From contig CAZUNO010000033.1 in the NCBI GenBank assembly GCA_964621445.1, positions 1-21,820 on the forward strand: a DNA stretch of 21,820 nt, read 5' to 3'. The stretch is from CAZUNO01 sp964621445 [NCBI: Candidatus Hadarchaeota archaeon] (GTDB lineage Archaea; CAYQAE01; CAYVLA01). Positions 13,704-21,182 of the stretch are shown piece by piece. The notes below the pieces were generated by a model. That model was not told where the DNA came from, searched no databases, and saw only the letters and a list, made by a program, of their open reading frames with translations. The first letter of the stretch is position 1; every line of letters starts with the position of its first letter. The translations under genes were made by a program, and so were the position numbers.

Positions 13704-15164
13704 TCAGGTCAGAAGCATATAGAGGAGAATTAGGGTCTCGGCGATGATAATCCCTCCAGCGCCCATCACACCGAGTTTGATTCTCCTGCTCAGGGACTTT
13801 GTATTGGCCACATGCACGTTGGGGAAAGCGCCGAAGGGCACCCCCCTCAGGGGCTCGGTGCTGTACAGGAGGTGGTCCTCCTTCTTCGGGAAATAGGCCA
13901 CTGTTCTTCCCTTTTTCAACAGGCGCACCCTGTCCCGGTTCTCATCAATCTCATATCCATCATCGGTATCCTTAACCAGGTGCTGGACCGCATCTGGCTC
14001 AGGTATGCGGGAACCATTTGGGAGTAAACCGGCCAGCATGTCAAGGACGAAGACCGTCCAGAAGGGCACGCAAACCTCATCCCTCCATTTGGTCTTGTCA
14101 GGCTCGCAGGGATACATCTCCGGGGTCCAGATGTCGGTAATTCCCCTGAAGGTCGGGAAGCCGCCGTGGCCCTGCTGGGTCTCGAGCAGGGCGTCTATGC
14201 TATCCTCTATCTCGAAGCCGTAGCCCAGTTTGTTGAGTCTATTGATCTGTCGTAAACCCAGGCCGGAGGCCGATACCATTATTGGATACTTGTGAAGTTC
14301 GTATCCCCCCCTGGTCTCGACGTACCTGTGGGAGAAAAGCTTGGTCTCCGGATCTATCATGCCCATAAGGTGCTCGCCTCCCAGGACCGCTGACTCCAGG
14401 TATCTATCCGTTTTCGTCGCATGGTAGATGTCCAGGAGACCCATCACGTTTAGGGCGGTGTAGATGTAGTAATAGAGGTGGTTGCTGGAACCGTCATTGT
14501 AGCCCCAGCCCCCGCGCAGAGGGCTGGATCCCTGGTTCTGGTCCTCGACCAGCCGGTCCGCGGCAGGTATGGCATATCGCTGCAGGTAGTCCTCGCCCGG
14601 TCTTAGCCGTTCAAGGGAGGAGAGGACCGATATGGTCACCGCAGTTTGGTTATAGGTGTGAACCCTGTTCCCCCTGAAACCGGGCGGGCAGAAGAAGAAA
14701 TCTCCCATGGAGAGGTCCCAGTACCTGGGTATTATGCTTTCCCGGAGACAATCTAGACCCACCTTAGATAGATTCCCCCACTCGGATTTTCCGGCATCAC
14801 GTAGTTCGGTTGCACACTGGAAAAGAGCCAGGCAGGGCCAGGCGTTGTTGACCAGGGTCAGAGGGGTCGTGGAATCCGGGAAAAGGTGTTCCTCCCCGAC
14901 GTAGGAGGAGGTCAGGTATCTCGAACCGATAAAGGCCTTCTGGAGCCATCCCTCATCCCCGGTTTTTCGCCATATCTCCAGATTCGCCAGGATACGAACC
15001 GACTGTTGCCAGGTGGCCGGGCTAAGGAGGATTCCATAGTCCCGGTGGTGGTGGATTATATAGCCGTGTAACCCCCCGGAGCCGTCCGTCCAGGTGTCCA
15101 GGTACGAATCCAGGTTGGAGATATGAAGAGCTGTTTCCCGGTCCATTATCTTGCCCACAACCAT
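13704..15164 (-). CDS. Alpha-barrel (glycoside hydrolase/epimerase-like) protein with C-terminal membrane anchor
   Basis: This 486-residue protein consists of repeated helix pairs rich in Trp, Tyr and Gly-Gly turns (WQQSVRILANLEIW, NNAWPCLALFQC, GGWGYNDGS, LETQQGHGGFP), the pattern of an (alpha/alpha)6 or related toroid found in many glycan hydrolases, lyases and uronyl C5-epimerases. I cannot assign a numbered family. A single hydrophobic segment at 465-485 (AGGIIIAETLILLYMLL) forms a C-terminal anchor, and no signal peptide is visible. It is co-transcribed with the deacetylase-like gene, with a four-base gap, which suggests action on the same glycan. The TATA-like box at 15188-15197 places transcription start at about 15167, so the ATG at 15164 is essentially leaderless. 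If it works outside the cell, the N-terminal domain must be exported as in tail-anchored or unusual topology; cytosolic orientation is equally possible. Confidence 0.7.
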   Translation of the reverse strand: MVVGKIMDRETALHISNLDSYLDTWTDGSGGLHGYIIHHHRDYGILLSPATWQQSVRILANLEIWRKTGDEGWLQKAFIGSRYLTSSYVGEEHLFPDSTTPLTLVNNAWPCLALFQCATELRDAGKSEWGNLSKVGLDCLRESIIPRYWDLSMGDFFFCPPGFRGNRVHTYNQTAVTISVLSSLERLRPGEDYLQRYAIPAADRLVEDQNQGSSPLRGGWGYNDGSSNHLYYYIYTALNVMGLLDIYHATKTDRYLESAVLGGEHLMGMIDPETKLFSHRYVETRGGYELHKYPIMVSASGLGLRQINRLNKLGYGFEIEDSIDALLETQQGHGGFPTFRGITDIWTPEMYPCEPDKTKWRDEVCVPFWTVFVLDMLAGLLPNGSRIPEPDAVQHLVKDTDDGYEIDENRDRVRLLKKGRTVAYFPKKEDHLLYSTEPLRGVPFGAFPNVHVANTKSLSRRIKLGVMGAGGIIIAETLILLYMLLT

Positions 15165-15187
15165 CGAAGTGATATATTCCCGGCCCG

Positions 15188-15198
15188 AATTAAAAACC
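15188..15198 (-). promoter_or_regulatory. TATA-like promoter of the alpha-barrel/deacetylase operon
   Basis: The minus strand reads GGTTTTTAATTC about 26 bases before ATG 15164. The position fits a leaderless transcript and marks the start of the long minus-strand group. Confidence 0.5.
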
Positions 15199-15237
15199 TC
15201 TGAGGTCGCATCGTTTCCAATTGACCCCGATTCACAT

Positions 15238-15248
15238 ATGTGTTTATG
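15238..15248 (+). promoter_or_regulatory. TATA-like promoter of the radical SAM gene
   Basis: ATGTGTTTATG lies about 26 bases before ATG 15271, again the spacing of a leaderless transcript. It is divergent from the promoter at 15188-15198, with about 50 bases between them. Confidence 0.45.
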
Positions 15249-15270
15249 AGGAAGCCCCTAGAAAGTTAAG

Positions 15271-16716
15271 ATGGTTTGGATGGTAGATGTGGTTCTCATA
15301 GCATCCGCCCCCTCCGGTTATAAGAGAACCGGGCCTCCACTGGGCATTGCCTACCTTTCCGCCGTCCTCAGAAAGGCGGGGTACTCGGTCAACCTGGTTG
15401 AACCGAGCCCCCTGGATATGCCCGAGAGGGAGATCATCGAGTCGGCGGTTTCATCAAAACCATTGGTTACCGGCCTCTATTGCTGCACCATGGACAGGTA
15501 TGAGGCCTTTAACTTGGCGGCCAGGATACGTAAGCGGCTCTCCGAAACCCACATAACCATGGGCGGACCGCACGTGACCTTCGTTGACCGGGAGACCTTA
15601 AGGCACGTAGGGTGCCTGGACAGCATCGTCCGGGGCGAGGGGGAGAAAACCATGCTGGAGCTGGTGGAGCGTGTCAAGGACCGCTCTCCCCTCGACGGGG
15701 TCCTGGGAATAACCTACAGAGATGGGTCCGAGGTGCATAGAAACCCTGGAAGACCTCCCATAGAAGATCTAGATTCCCTGCCTCTACCCGATTACGAGCT
15801 GCTCCCTGACCTTGATCTCTACGCCCCCCAGGGGATCGCCGGGAAAAGAAGGTCCTCGGTGGTAATGACCAGCCGGGGATGCCTCTTCAACTGTTCATTC
15901 TGCAGCTCAAAGCCCTTCTGGGGCGGGTCCCGGTTCCGTAGTCCCCAGAGCGTGGGGGACGAGCTCCAATATCTGGTGGAGGAGCAGGGGGTCGAATTCG
16001 TCAAGTTCTACGATGATGTTTTCACCCTGAATAAGGAGAGAACAATCGAGATCTGCGAGCAGATAGTATCCAGGGACCTGGATATCGGGTTCTTCATATT
16101 AACCCGGGTGGATAGGATGGACAGGGAGATAATACAACATCTTAGGGAGGCGGGATGTGAACAGATACAGTACGGACTGGAGTCCGGGAGCCAGGAGGTC
16201 GTCGATGGGGTGGGGAAGGGAATTAAGGTCTCCAGGGCAAGAGAGGTCCTGGCCATGACCTCCGAGGCCGGAATCCAGAGCTATCTTTTCCTGATGTTGG
16301 GACTTAGAGGAGAGACCGAGAAGGACATAGAGGCAACTCTCAACTTCGTTTACCGCAATTCACGTAATATAGGGACCATAGAGGCCTCAATCAACTCGAT
16401 CTATCCCGGATCCCCAGATTATCACTACTGTCTGGATAAGGGACTAATCGACGAGGATATCTGGTTCACTTACAGGAACGACGACCCCCTGCTATACAAG
16501 GACACGCCGCCCTTTCCCTCCCCAATACCGCTGAGGAGGCTAAAGGCCTACCGAAGGTTGATCTACCTGCTGAAGACCGGACTGACGGAGAAGACCACCA
16601 TCAGAACCCTAAGCGCTGCCCTGGGTTACGTGAAGAACCATTTCCTGCATCCCGATGACATGGCCCTGCTGGGCCCGAAACTTCGACGGGCCCTTTCCCT
16701 CAAATATGAGAGATGA
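15271..16716 (+). CDS. Radical SAM enzyme with N-terminal B12-binding-type domain
   Basis: This 481-residue protein has an N-terminal Rossmann-like domain of the cobalamin-binding radical SAM type (about 5-145, with GPPLGIAYLSAVLRKAGY and MGGPH) and a central radical SAM domain beginning TSRGCLFNCSFC, where Cys204, Cys208 and Cys211 bind the 4Fe-4S cluster. Further radical SAM strands follow at FYDDVF (247-252) and YGLESGS (301-307). The usual DxHxxG of base-off B12 binding is not seen in the first domain, so cobalamin may bind differently or not at all. Related enzymes methylate unreactive carbons or make other radical changes. The setting suggests a glycan or polyprenyl-lipid substrate, but nothing in the sequence proves it. 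ATG 15271 fits the TATA spacing; ATG 15280 is an alternative. Confidence 0.85.
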   Translation: MVWMVDVVLIASAPSGYKRTGPPLGIAYLSAVLRKAGYSVNLVEPSPLDMPEREIIESAVSSKPLVTGLYCCTMDRYEAFNLAARIRKRLSETHITMGGPHVTFVDRETLRHVGCLDSIVRGEGEKTMLELVERVKDRSPLDGVLGITYRDGSEVHRNPGRPPIEDLDSLPLPDYELLPDLDLYAPQGIAGKRRSSVVMTSRGCLFNCSFCSSKPFWGGSRFRSPQSVGDELQYLVEEQGVEFVKFYDDVFTLNKERTIEICEQIVSRDLDIGFFILTRVDRMDREIIQHLREAGCEQIQYGLESGSQEVVDGVGKGIKVSRAREVLAMTSEAGIQSYLFLMLGLRGETEKDIEATLNFVYRNSRNIGTIEASINSIYPGSPDYHYCLDKGLIDEDIWFTYRNDDPLLYKDTPPFPSPIPLRRLKAYRRLIYLLKTGLTEKTTIRTLSAALGYVKNHFLHPDDMALLGPKLRRALSLKYER

Positions 16717-16728
16717 CCGAATCGAGGT

Positions 16729-17793
16729 CTAAAGGTAGCAGTCCATATTCCTCTTCTCGAGTTCCTCCACTATCCTCTTTACCTCCTGGGCTCTGTCCCT
16801 GCGAGCAACCAGGACGGCGTCACCGGTAGCGGCGATTATCAGGTTCTGGACTCCCAAGGTACTAACCAGAGGGCCTTCGGAGAAAATAATGCAGTTCTTA
16901 GAGGACTCGACCAATTTATCCCCCCCGCCCCGCACGAAATTTCCATTTACATCAGGCTCCCCTATCCTGGAGAGAGAATTCCAGGACCCCAGATCCTCCC
17001 AAGCGAACTCCCCCCTGACGGCCACCAACCTATCCGTCTTCTCCAACAGGCCATAATCGATGGAAACGGGATCGATCCGTTCGTAGGCCCTTCTGATAGC
17101 CTCCTCACCCCTCCTGGTCCCCAGATGGCTCCTCGCATCTCCCATCTCCCGGGATAGGTCGGGCATCTTTTTTGCCATCTCATCCAGGAATACGTCACAC
17201 CTGAAGGTCAGGATTCCGGTGTTCCAAAGATAAATCCCCGAGTCCAGGAAACGTTTTGCATCATCCAAGGAGGGTTTCTCCTCGAATCCCGGACAACGGA
17301 AGCACCCGTCACCTATACGGTCCCCCAGCCTTATGTATCCATAACCGGTGCTGGGCCTGGTGGGAGCTACCCCTAAGACCACTATATCCCCATCCTCGGC
17401 CCTTTCTACCGCCCTTCCTATGCTGGCGGAGAACAGGTCCGGGGAACCGATCTGGTGGTCCGAGTTTAAGGAAACCACAACCGCCTCCGGGTCTGCTTTG
17501 TAAATAAGGTTACTGGCCAGGGCCAGAGCGGGAGCGGTGTCCCTTCGAAAGGGCTCCAGGATGATATTCTCCTCCCTTATCCCCAGCGAGTGAACATCCA
17601 TTACCTCTCCCAGTTTCTCGGTTGTGCAGAGATGAATCCCGTCCTCGCTGGTCAGGGATCTTGCCCTTTCTATGGCCTCCTCCAAGGGGCTCGCCCCCGA
17701 ACCCAGAGCCAGAAGCTGCTTGGGTCTTTCCTTCCTGCTAAGGGGCCAGAACCGTTTTCCCCTGCCCCCTGCCAGTATCAGTACATGAAGCAT
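16729..17793 (-). CDS. manC: Mannose-1-phosphate guanylyltransferase (ManC-type, single domain)
   Basis: This 354-residue enzyme should make GDP-mannose from GTP and mannose-1-phosphate. It shows the nucleotidyltransferase signature LAGGRGKRFWPLSR (7-20) with PKQ (24-26), EPFRRDTAPA (80-89), the metal-binding SDH in NSDHQI (110-115), FEEKP (170-174) and LWNTGI (189-194), then WEDLGSW (266-272). The length matches the catalytic domain alone, without the C-terminal mannose-6-phosphate isomerase domain of fused bacterial ManC. GDP-mannose feeds mannosyl transfer and can also lead to GDP-fucose-type sugars. It converges with the radical SAM gene, with 12 bases between stops. ATG 17793 follows a purine-rich GAGAGGGAGAGAG. 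A TATA-like TTATATGG lies near 17841-17850. Confidence 0.92.
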   Translation of the reverse strand: MLHVLILAGGRGKRFWPLSRKERPKQLLALGSGASPLEEAIERARSLTSEDGIHLCTTEKLGEVMDVHSLGIREENIILEPFRRDTAPALALASNLIYKADPEAVVVSLNSDHQIGSPDLFSASIGRAVERAEDGDIVVLGVAPTRPSTGYGYIRLGDRIGDGCFRCPGFEEKPSLDDAKRFLDSGIYLWNTGILTFRCDVFLDEMAKKMPDLSREMGDARSHLGTRRGEEAIRRAYERIDPVSIDYGLLEKTDRLVAVRGEFAWEDLGSWNSLSRIGEPDVNGNFVRGGGDKLVESSKNCIIFSEGPLVSTLGVQNLIIAATGDAVLVARRDRAQEVKRIVEELEKRNMDCYL

Positions 17794-17838
17794 TACTCTC
17801 TCCCTCTCGTAGTTCTGGGCATTGACATGGCTTTATTT

Positions 17839-17851
17839 CCATATAATGAAT
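17839..17851 (-). promoter_or_regulatory. TATA-like promoter of manC
   Basis: The minus strand reads TTCATTATATGG. Transcription would begin near 17820, giving a leader of about 27 bases that contains the purine-rich ribosome site. Confidence 0.4.
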
Positions 17852-17931
17852 TGCATTTTTGTGGGGGAAGCACCACCTCCAGTCCGCAACTTTCCAAGGC
17901 GTTGGTTCGAAAGACGTAATAGTGGAGTTCA

Positions 17932-17946
17932 AGGCCTATGATATAG
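17932..17946 (+). promoter_or_regulatory. TATA-like, palindromic promoter element of the FemAB pair
   Basis: CCTATGATATAGG (about 17934-17946) contains an A/T-rich box inside the inverted repeat CCTAT/ATAGG. Transcription would begin near 17965, which lies after the GTG at 17960 and before the TTG at 17975. Confidence 0.35.
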
Positions 17947-17959
17947 GTCGTCTTGACCG

Positions 17960-18994
17960 GTGGGAAGTTCGGACTTGATCGAGACTAGGACCGAGATGGA
18001 TGAAAAGGAGTGGGAAAGGGCGTCAACCCTGAGAGGGGGCGCTCATGAACAGAGCTATGCATTTGGAGAGGTCGGTAAAAAGGTCAAGGGATCGGATCCG
18101 GTTAGGGTCCTGGTGGTCCGGGACGAAGAACCCATCGCCTGTATCCAGGGGATCGGTAAGACCAGGATACCGGGGTCAATGGTCAAGGTCGGGGGGGTGA
18201 GCGGTGGTCCCGTGATCTCCTCCGATTTTCAGGGCGACCGGGAGGCCCTGTCCCATCTCCTCCTAAGTTTCGAATCGACATTCAAGAAACGACTGGGCGG
18301 GCGGATAGTCCTTTACTGTCCCCTGGAATCCCCCCTGGAAAGGCTTTCCCGGGAGAAGGGTTACCGAAAGGACAGGGGTCTCGAGGTGTATAAGGTGGAC
18401 CTGAAGGGGGGGCCCGAGGAACTGTGGGACCGGATGAAGCACAATAAGAGGAGGAAGATTAGGCAGGCCAGGGAACATGGAGTGACCATCCGGAAGACGG
18501 GGCCCTCCGAGCTCGATCTTGCCCTGGATATGTTCGAAACTGCGGCCGAAAGAGGTGGTTTTTCACCCATTTCCAGGAAATGGCTAGCCGCATATCTGGA
18601 TATCTATGGACGGAGAGGCATGGCCAGCCTTTACTTCGCCGATGTGGACGAGGAGCCGGTGTCCTGCGCCCTGGTGGTCAGGCACGGGGAGACCGCATAC
18701 TGCCCCGCAGCCGGGTCCTACGAGAAGGGGTGGCACGCCAGACCAAATGACTTCATACACTGGAAGATAATGGAACGCGAATACCGGAACGGGATCAGGG
18801 AATACAACATGGGGGGAGTGGACACCAATCCGGATTCCTCGGCCTATGGGGTTTATAGATGGAAAAGGGAGTATGGGGGAAGTATAGACCAGTACTCCGT
18901 GTTTTCGAAGCAGGTAATGCCTGGCCTGGCCGGAATCCGGAAAAGGGTTAGGTCCCTAGCAGGACGAGGAATGGGAACGAGGAGCGGACAATAG
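17960..18994 (+). CDS. FemAB/GNAT-like transferase, copy 1
   Basis: This 344-residue protein has the double-GNAT layout of the FemAB / BioF2-like acetyltransferase group. Typical features are the basic helix HNKRRKIRQAREHG (161-174), which in FemAB proteins contacts the acyl or aminoacyl donor, and the C-terminal YNMGGVDTNPDSSAYGVYRWKREYGG region (from 282). Bacterial FemAB enzymes add amino acids from aminoacyl-tRNA to cell-wall peptides; relatives in exopolysaccharide clusters are thought to acylate or aminoacylate sugars. Here a glycan substrate is inferred from the neighbours. The start is uncertain: GTG 17960 gives the longest frame, TTG 17975 fits the predicted transcription start better and removes only five residues. 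The next gene starts one base after this stop, so the two are translated as a pair. Confidence 0.8.
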   Translation: MGSSDLIETRTEMDEKEWERASTLRGGAHEQSYAFGEVGKKVKGSDPVRVLVVRDEEPIACIQGIGKTRIPGSMVKVGGVSGGPVISSDFQGDREALSHLLLSFESTFKKRLGGRIVLYCPLESPLERLSREKGYRKDRGLEVYKVDLKGGPEELWDRMKHNKRRKIRQAREHGVTIRKTGPSELDLALDMFETAAERGGFSPISRKWLAAYLDIYGRRGMASLYFADVDEEPVSCALVVRHGETAYCPAAGSYEKGWHARPNDFIHWKIMEREYRNGIREYNMGGVDTNPDSSAYGVYRWKREYGGSIDQYSVFSKQVMPGLAGIRKRVRSLAGRGMGTRSGQ

Positions 18995-18995
18995 A

Positions 18996-20015
18996 ATGGA
19001 GGGGACCCGTTCTCACGAATATGATCTGACCTCTAAGGGGAACCGGGAGCCATGGGACCGGGTGGTGGACCGTTGCCCCTGGGGCAAGTTCTTCCACAAG
19101 TCGGCATGGATTGATTTCCTGGAAAGATACGGGAAGGTTAGCGGGGATTTCCAACCCTGTCACATAATCTATACCCAGGAGGGCGAAATGACCGGGGCCC
19201 TGCCCCTATTCGTTACCCCTGAACAAAGAGGGTTGAGCCTGCCTCTGGGCGATTATGGGGGCCCGGTAATCGCACCCGAGAAGGGAAAGCGGACCGTCTT
19301 GCGGGAGCTGTTGGATGAAATACCTGATCTGGCATCCATTAGGTTGAAGGCGATCCCCAGGGCCATTCAGGGCTCATTGGACGGCCATGGGTTTTCAGTT
19401 AGGCCCTATTCATCCACCTTCAGGCTGGATCTGGAGGGGAGGGATGAGGGTGGTTTGTTCCAGGCCCTTAGACGCGATGGCAGGAGGGGGATCAACAAGG
19501 CCAAGGATAAGCTCTTGGTAGCAGAGGCCCGACCGTCAAAGGGAGATGCGGAGGGATACATGTCGCTTCACCAGGATACCAGCGAGCGTCTGTCGACACC
19601 GGAAAGGTCGTACAGGTTCTTCAAGCTCCTCTGGGAGAGACTACTGGAGCCAGGTTTTGCCCGGGCAACCTTTGCCTGTCTTGAAGGTGAGAGGGTTGCC
19701 GGGGTGATCGTGCTGTATGACAGGGACCATCCCTCGACCCTTCATATATACTCCAACGTTTCCCGGGAAAAGGGACGGGACCTCCATGCCAACGACCTGC
19801 TGTACTGGGAAATCATTGAATGGGCTCTTGACAATGGATTCAAGGAGATAGATATGGGCCTGTCCCCGTTGGACCCCCAGCACGGGCTTTGTGTGTATAA
19901 GAGAAAGTGGGGGACGGAGCGATCCATTCTCCATTTGGCCGAGAAGGGCAAGCTAGCTGATTGGCTGGAATCCCACCTCAGGAGCCTGGCCAGCATGGTC
20001 AGGGGTGGGCTTTAG
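18996..20015 (+). CDS. FemAB/GNAT-like transferase, copy 2
   Basis: This 339-residue protein is a divergent second member of the same group. It has the basic helix RRDGRRGINKAKD (159-171), YSNVSREKGRDLHANDLLYWEII (252-274) and the C-terminal IDMGLSPLDPQHGLCVYKRKWGT (from 285), matching the FemAB layout position for position with copy 1. Sequence identity between the two looks low overall, so they probably have different acceptors or act as a heterodimer, as FemA and FemB do in sequence on one substrate in staphylococci; that comparison is an inference. ATG 18996 lies just after the stop of copy 1 with GAGGAG about 13 bases upstream. The stop precedes the GT4 start by 13 bases, making a three-gene operon. 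Confidence 0.78.
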   Translation: MEGTRSHEYDLTSKGNREPWDRVVDRCPWGKFFHKSAWIDFLERYGKVSGDFQPCHIIYTQEGEMTGALPLFVTPEQRGLSLPLGDYGGPVIAPEKGKRTVLRELLDEIPDLASIRLKAIPRAIQGSLDGHGFSVRPYSSTFRLDLEGRDEGGLFQALRRDGRRGINKAKDKLLVAEARPSKGDAEGYMSLHQDTSERLSTPERSYRFFKLLWERLLEPGFARATFACLEGERVAGVIVLYDRDHPSTLHIYSNVSREKGRDLHANDLLYWEIIEWALDNGFKEIDMGLSPLDPQHGLCVYKRKWGTERSILHLAEKGKLADWLESHLRSLASMVRGGL

Positions 20016-20028
20016 GGGAGGTGATCTC
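20016..20028 (+). promoter_or_regulatory. Strong ribosome-binding site that fixes the GT4 start
   Basis: GGGAGGTGATCTC directly precedes ATG 20029. GGAGGTGAT is complementary to the 3' end of 16S rRNA over nine bases. It decides against the longer GTG start at 20005, which would overlap the previous gene. Confidence 0.75.
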
Positions 20029-21147
20029 ATGCCGTATTACGTGGCCAGGGTTTTGCCGGATTTCATGCCCATACGTGATGCGTATGGATATTATGTGGGA
20101 TTTAATCGCTTGTCGGAAGCCCAGGTTGCTCTCGGGGACAGGGTTGATATCCACTGCCCGGCCGGAGGGGAGGCTGAATTGGATCCCTGCCCCCAGCAGA
20201 TAGACGGGCTGCCATGTTTCTTTCATGCCGCTCCCAAGGGAAGGTACTTCACATTCCCGGCCAAGATCGCCCGTAGACTCAAGGATTCGGATATCGATCT
20301 GATACATGCCCATACCCGGATAGGCCTCCCGGTGAAGGCCTTCGGCTTCGACGGGAAGCTCGTGGTTCACCTCCATGGACTTCCGTACTACGCCACTGAA
20401 CCCGACCTTGGTTACACGAGGTATGATATCTACGCCTATCTCTACATGAGGGCATATCTGAGAAAGGCGGACATGGTGATATGCTACTGCAGGAGTTTGG
20501 CCCATAGAGTTGTCGAGCTGTTCGATATTGAACCCGAAAAAGTAAGGGTGGTGTACAACGGCATCGATGCCTCCCTCTGCGAGAGGCCCTTGCCCTGCCT
20601 GGAAAGTAGAGGCGGAATGGGGGATCGGTCAGTGGTGCTGTTTGTGGGACGGGCCGAGCCCATCAAAGGAACCTTTGAATTCCTAGAAAGCCTCACCATG
20701 CTTGGAGAATGGAAAGACGACATCAGGGTCGTATTCGTGGGCTCTGGATGGGCCGAAACTCTTAGGGATGTCGATCTACCCATGGAGACCACCGTCCTTC
20801 CACATGTGAGTCACCGCCAGATTAACAGGTTATATGAAAATGCCGATGTACACGTGGCGGTTACCAAGGCATTCGGATACCAGAAGACCACCATGGAGGC
20901 CATCTCATGTGGAACCAGCGTGGTGGCGACCGATAACCAGGATAACCGCGCCATATGCGGCGATTCCGGTTTCTACGTGGATCCCTTCCAGCCCCAGGAC
21001 ATAGCTGAGGGAGTGCGTAGGGCCCTATCCAGCCCTCCCACATGGCGACAGATGAGGAAGGATGCCCAAAGGGTCCGCCGCTCCTTCACCTGGAAAAGGG
21101 CTGCCCAGGAATGCCATGTAATCTACCACCAGCTTTGCGATATCTAG
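20029..21147 (+). CDS. GT4-family glycosyltransferase
   Basis: This 372-residue GT-B enzyme of the GT4 group should transfer a sugar from an activated nucleotide-sugar with retention. HAHTRIGLPVKAF (93-105) is in the N-terminal acceptor domain, VYNGID (175-180) is the typical hinge, and FVGRAEPIKGT (205-215) begins the donor domain. The donor signature is unusual: in place of E-x7-E it has KAFGYQKTTMEAISCG (280-295), so the first Glu is replaced and two residues are added before the second Glu; this pattern occurs in some GT4 members but makes donor choice hard to guess. The start at ATG 20029 is fixed by a near-perfect ribosome site. It is the last gene of the FemAB operon and converges with the next GT4 at a distance of 35 bases. 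Confidence 0.88.
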   Translation: MPYYVARVLPDFMPIRDAYGYYVGFNRLSEAQVALGDRVDIHCPAGGEAELDPCPQQIDGLPCFFHAAPKGRYFTFPAKIARRLKDSDIDLIHAHTRIGLPVKAFGFDGKLVVHLHGLPYYATEPDLGYTRYDIYAYLYMRAYLRKADMVICYCRSLAHRVVELFDIEPEKVRVVYNGIDASLCERPLPCLESRGGMGDRSVVLFVGRAEPIKGTFEFLESLTMLGEWKDDIRVVFVGSGWAETLRDVDLPMETTVLPHVSHRQINRLYENADVHVAVTKAFGYQKTTMEAISCGTSVVATDNQDNRAICGDSGFYVDPFQPQDIAEGVRRALSSPPTWRQMRKDAQRVRRSFTWKRAAQECHVIYHQLCDI

Positions 21148-21182
21148 GGTCTAATGGAAGCGGGCTGGCTCCTACTGAGGAA

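Noticed and set aside
17899-17922. GGTTCGAA resembling a tRNA T-loop
   Set aside because: The flanking bases do not form a T-stem, and no acceptor stem or anticodon arm fits around it.
17738-17932. 64-codon minus-strand ORF crossing the start of manC
   Set aside because: It overlaps the well-supported manC N-terminus in another frame and uses the promoter region as coding sequence.
20005-20028. GTG start for the GT4 gene eight codons upstream
   Set aside because: It would overlap the previous gene, and GGAGGTGAT just before ATG 20029 fixes the later start.
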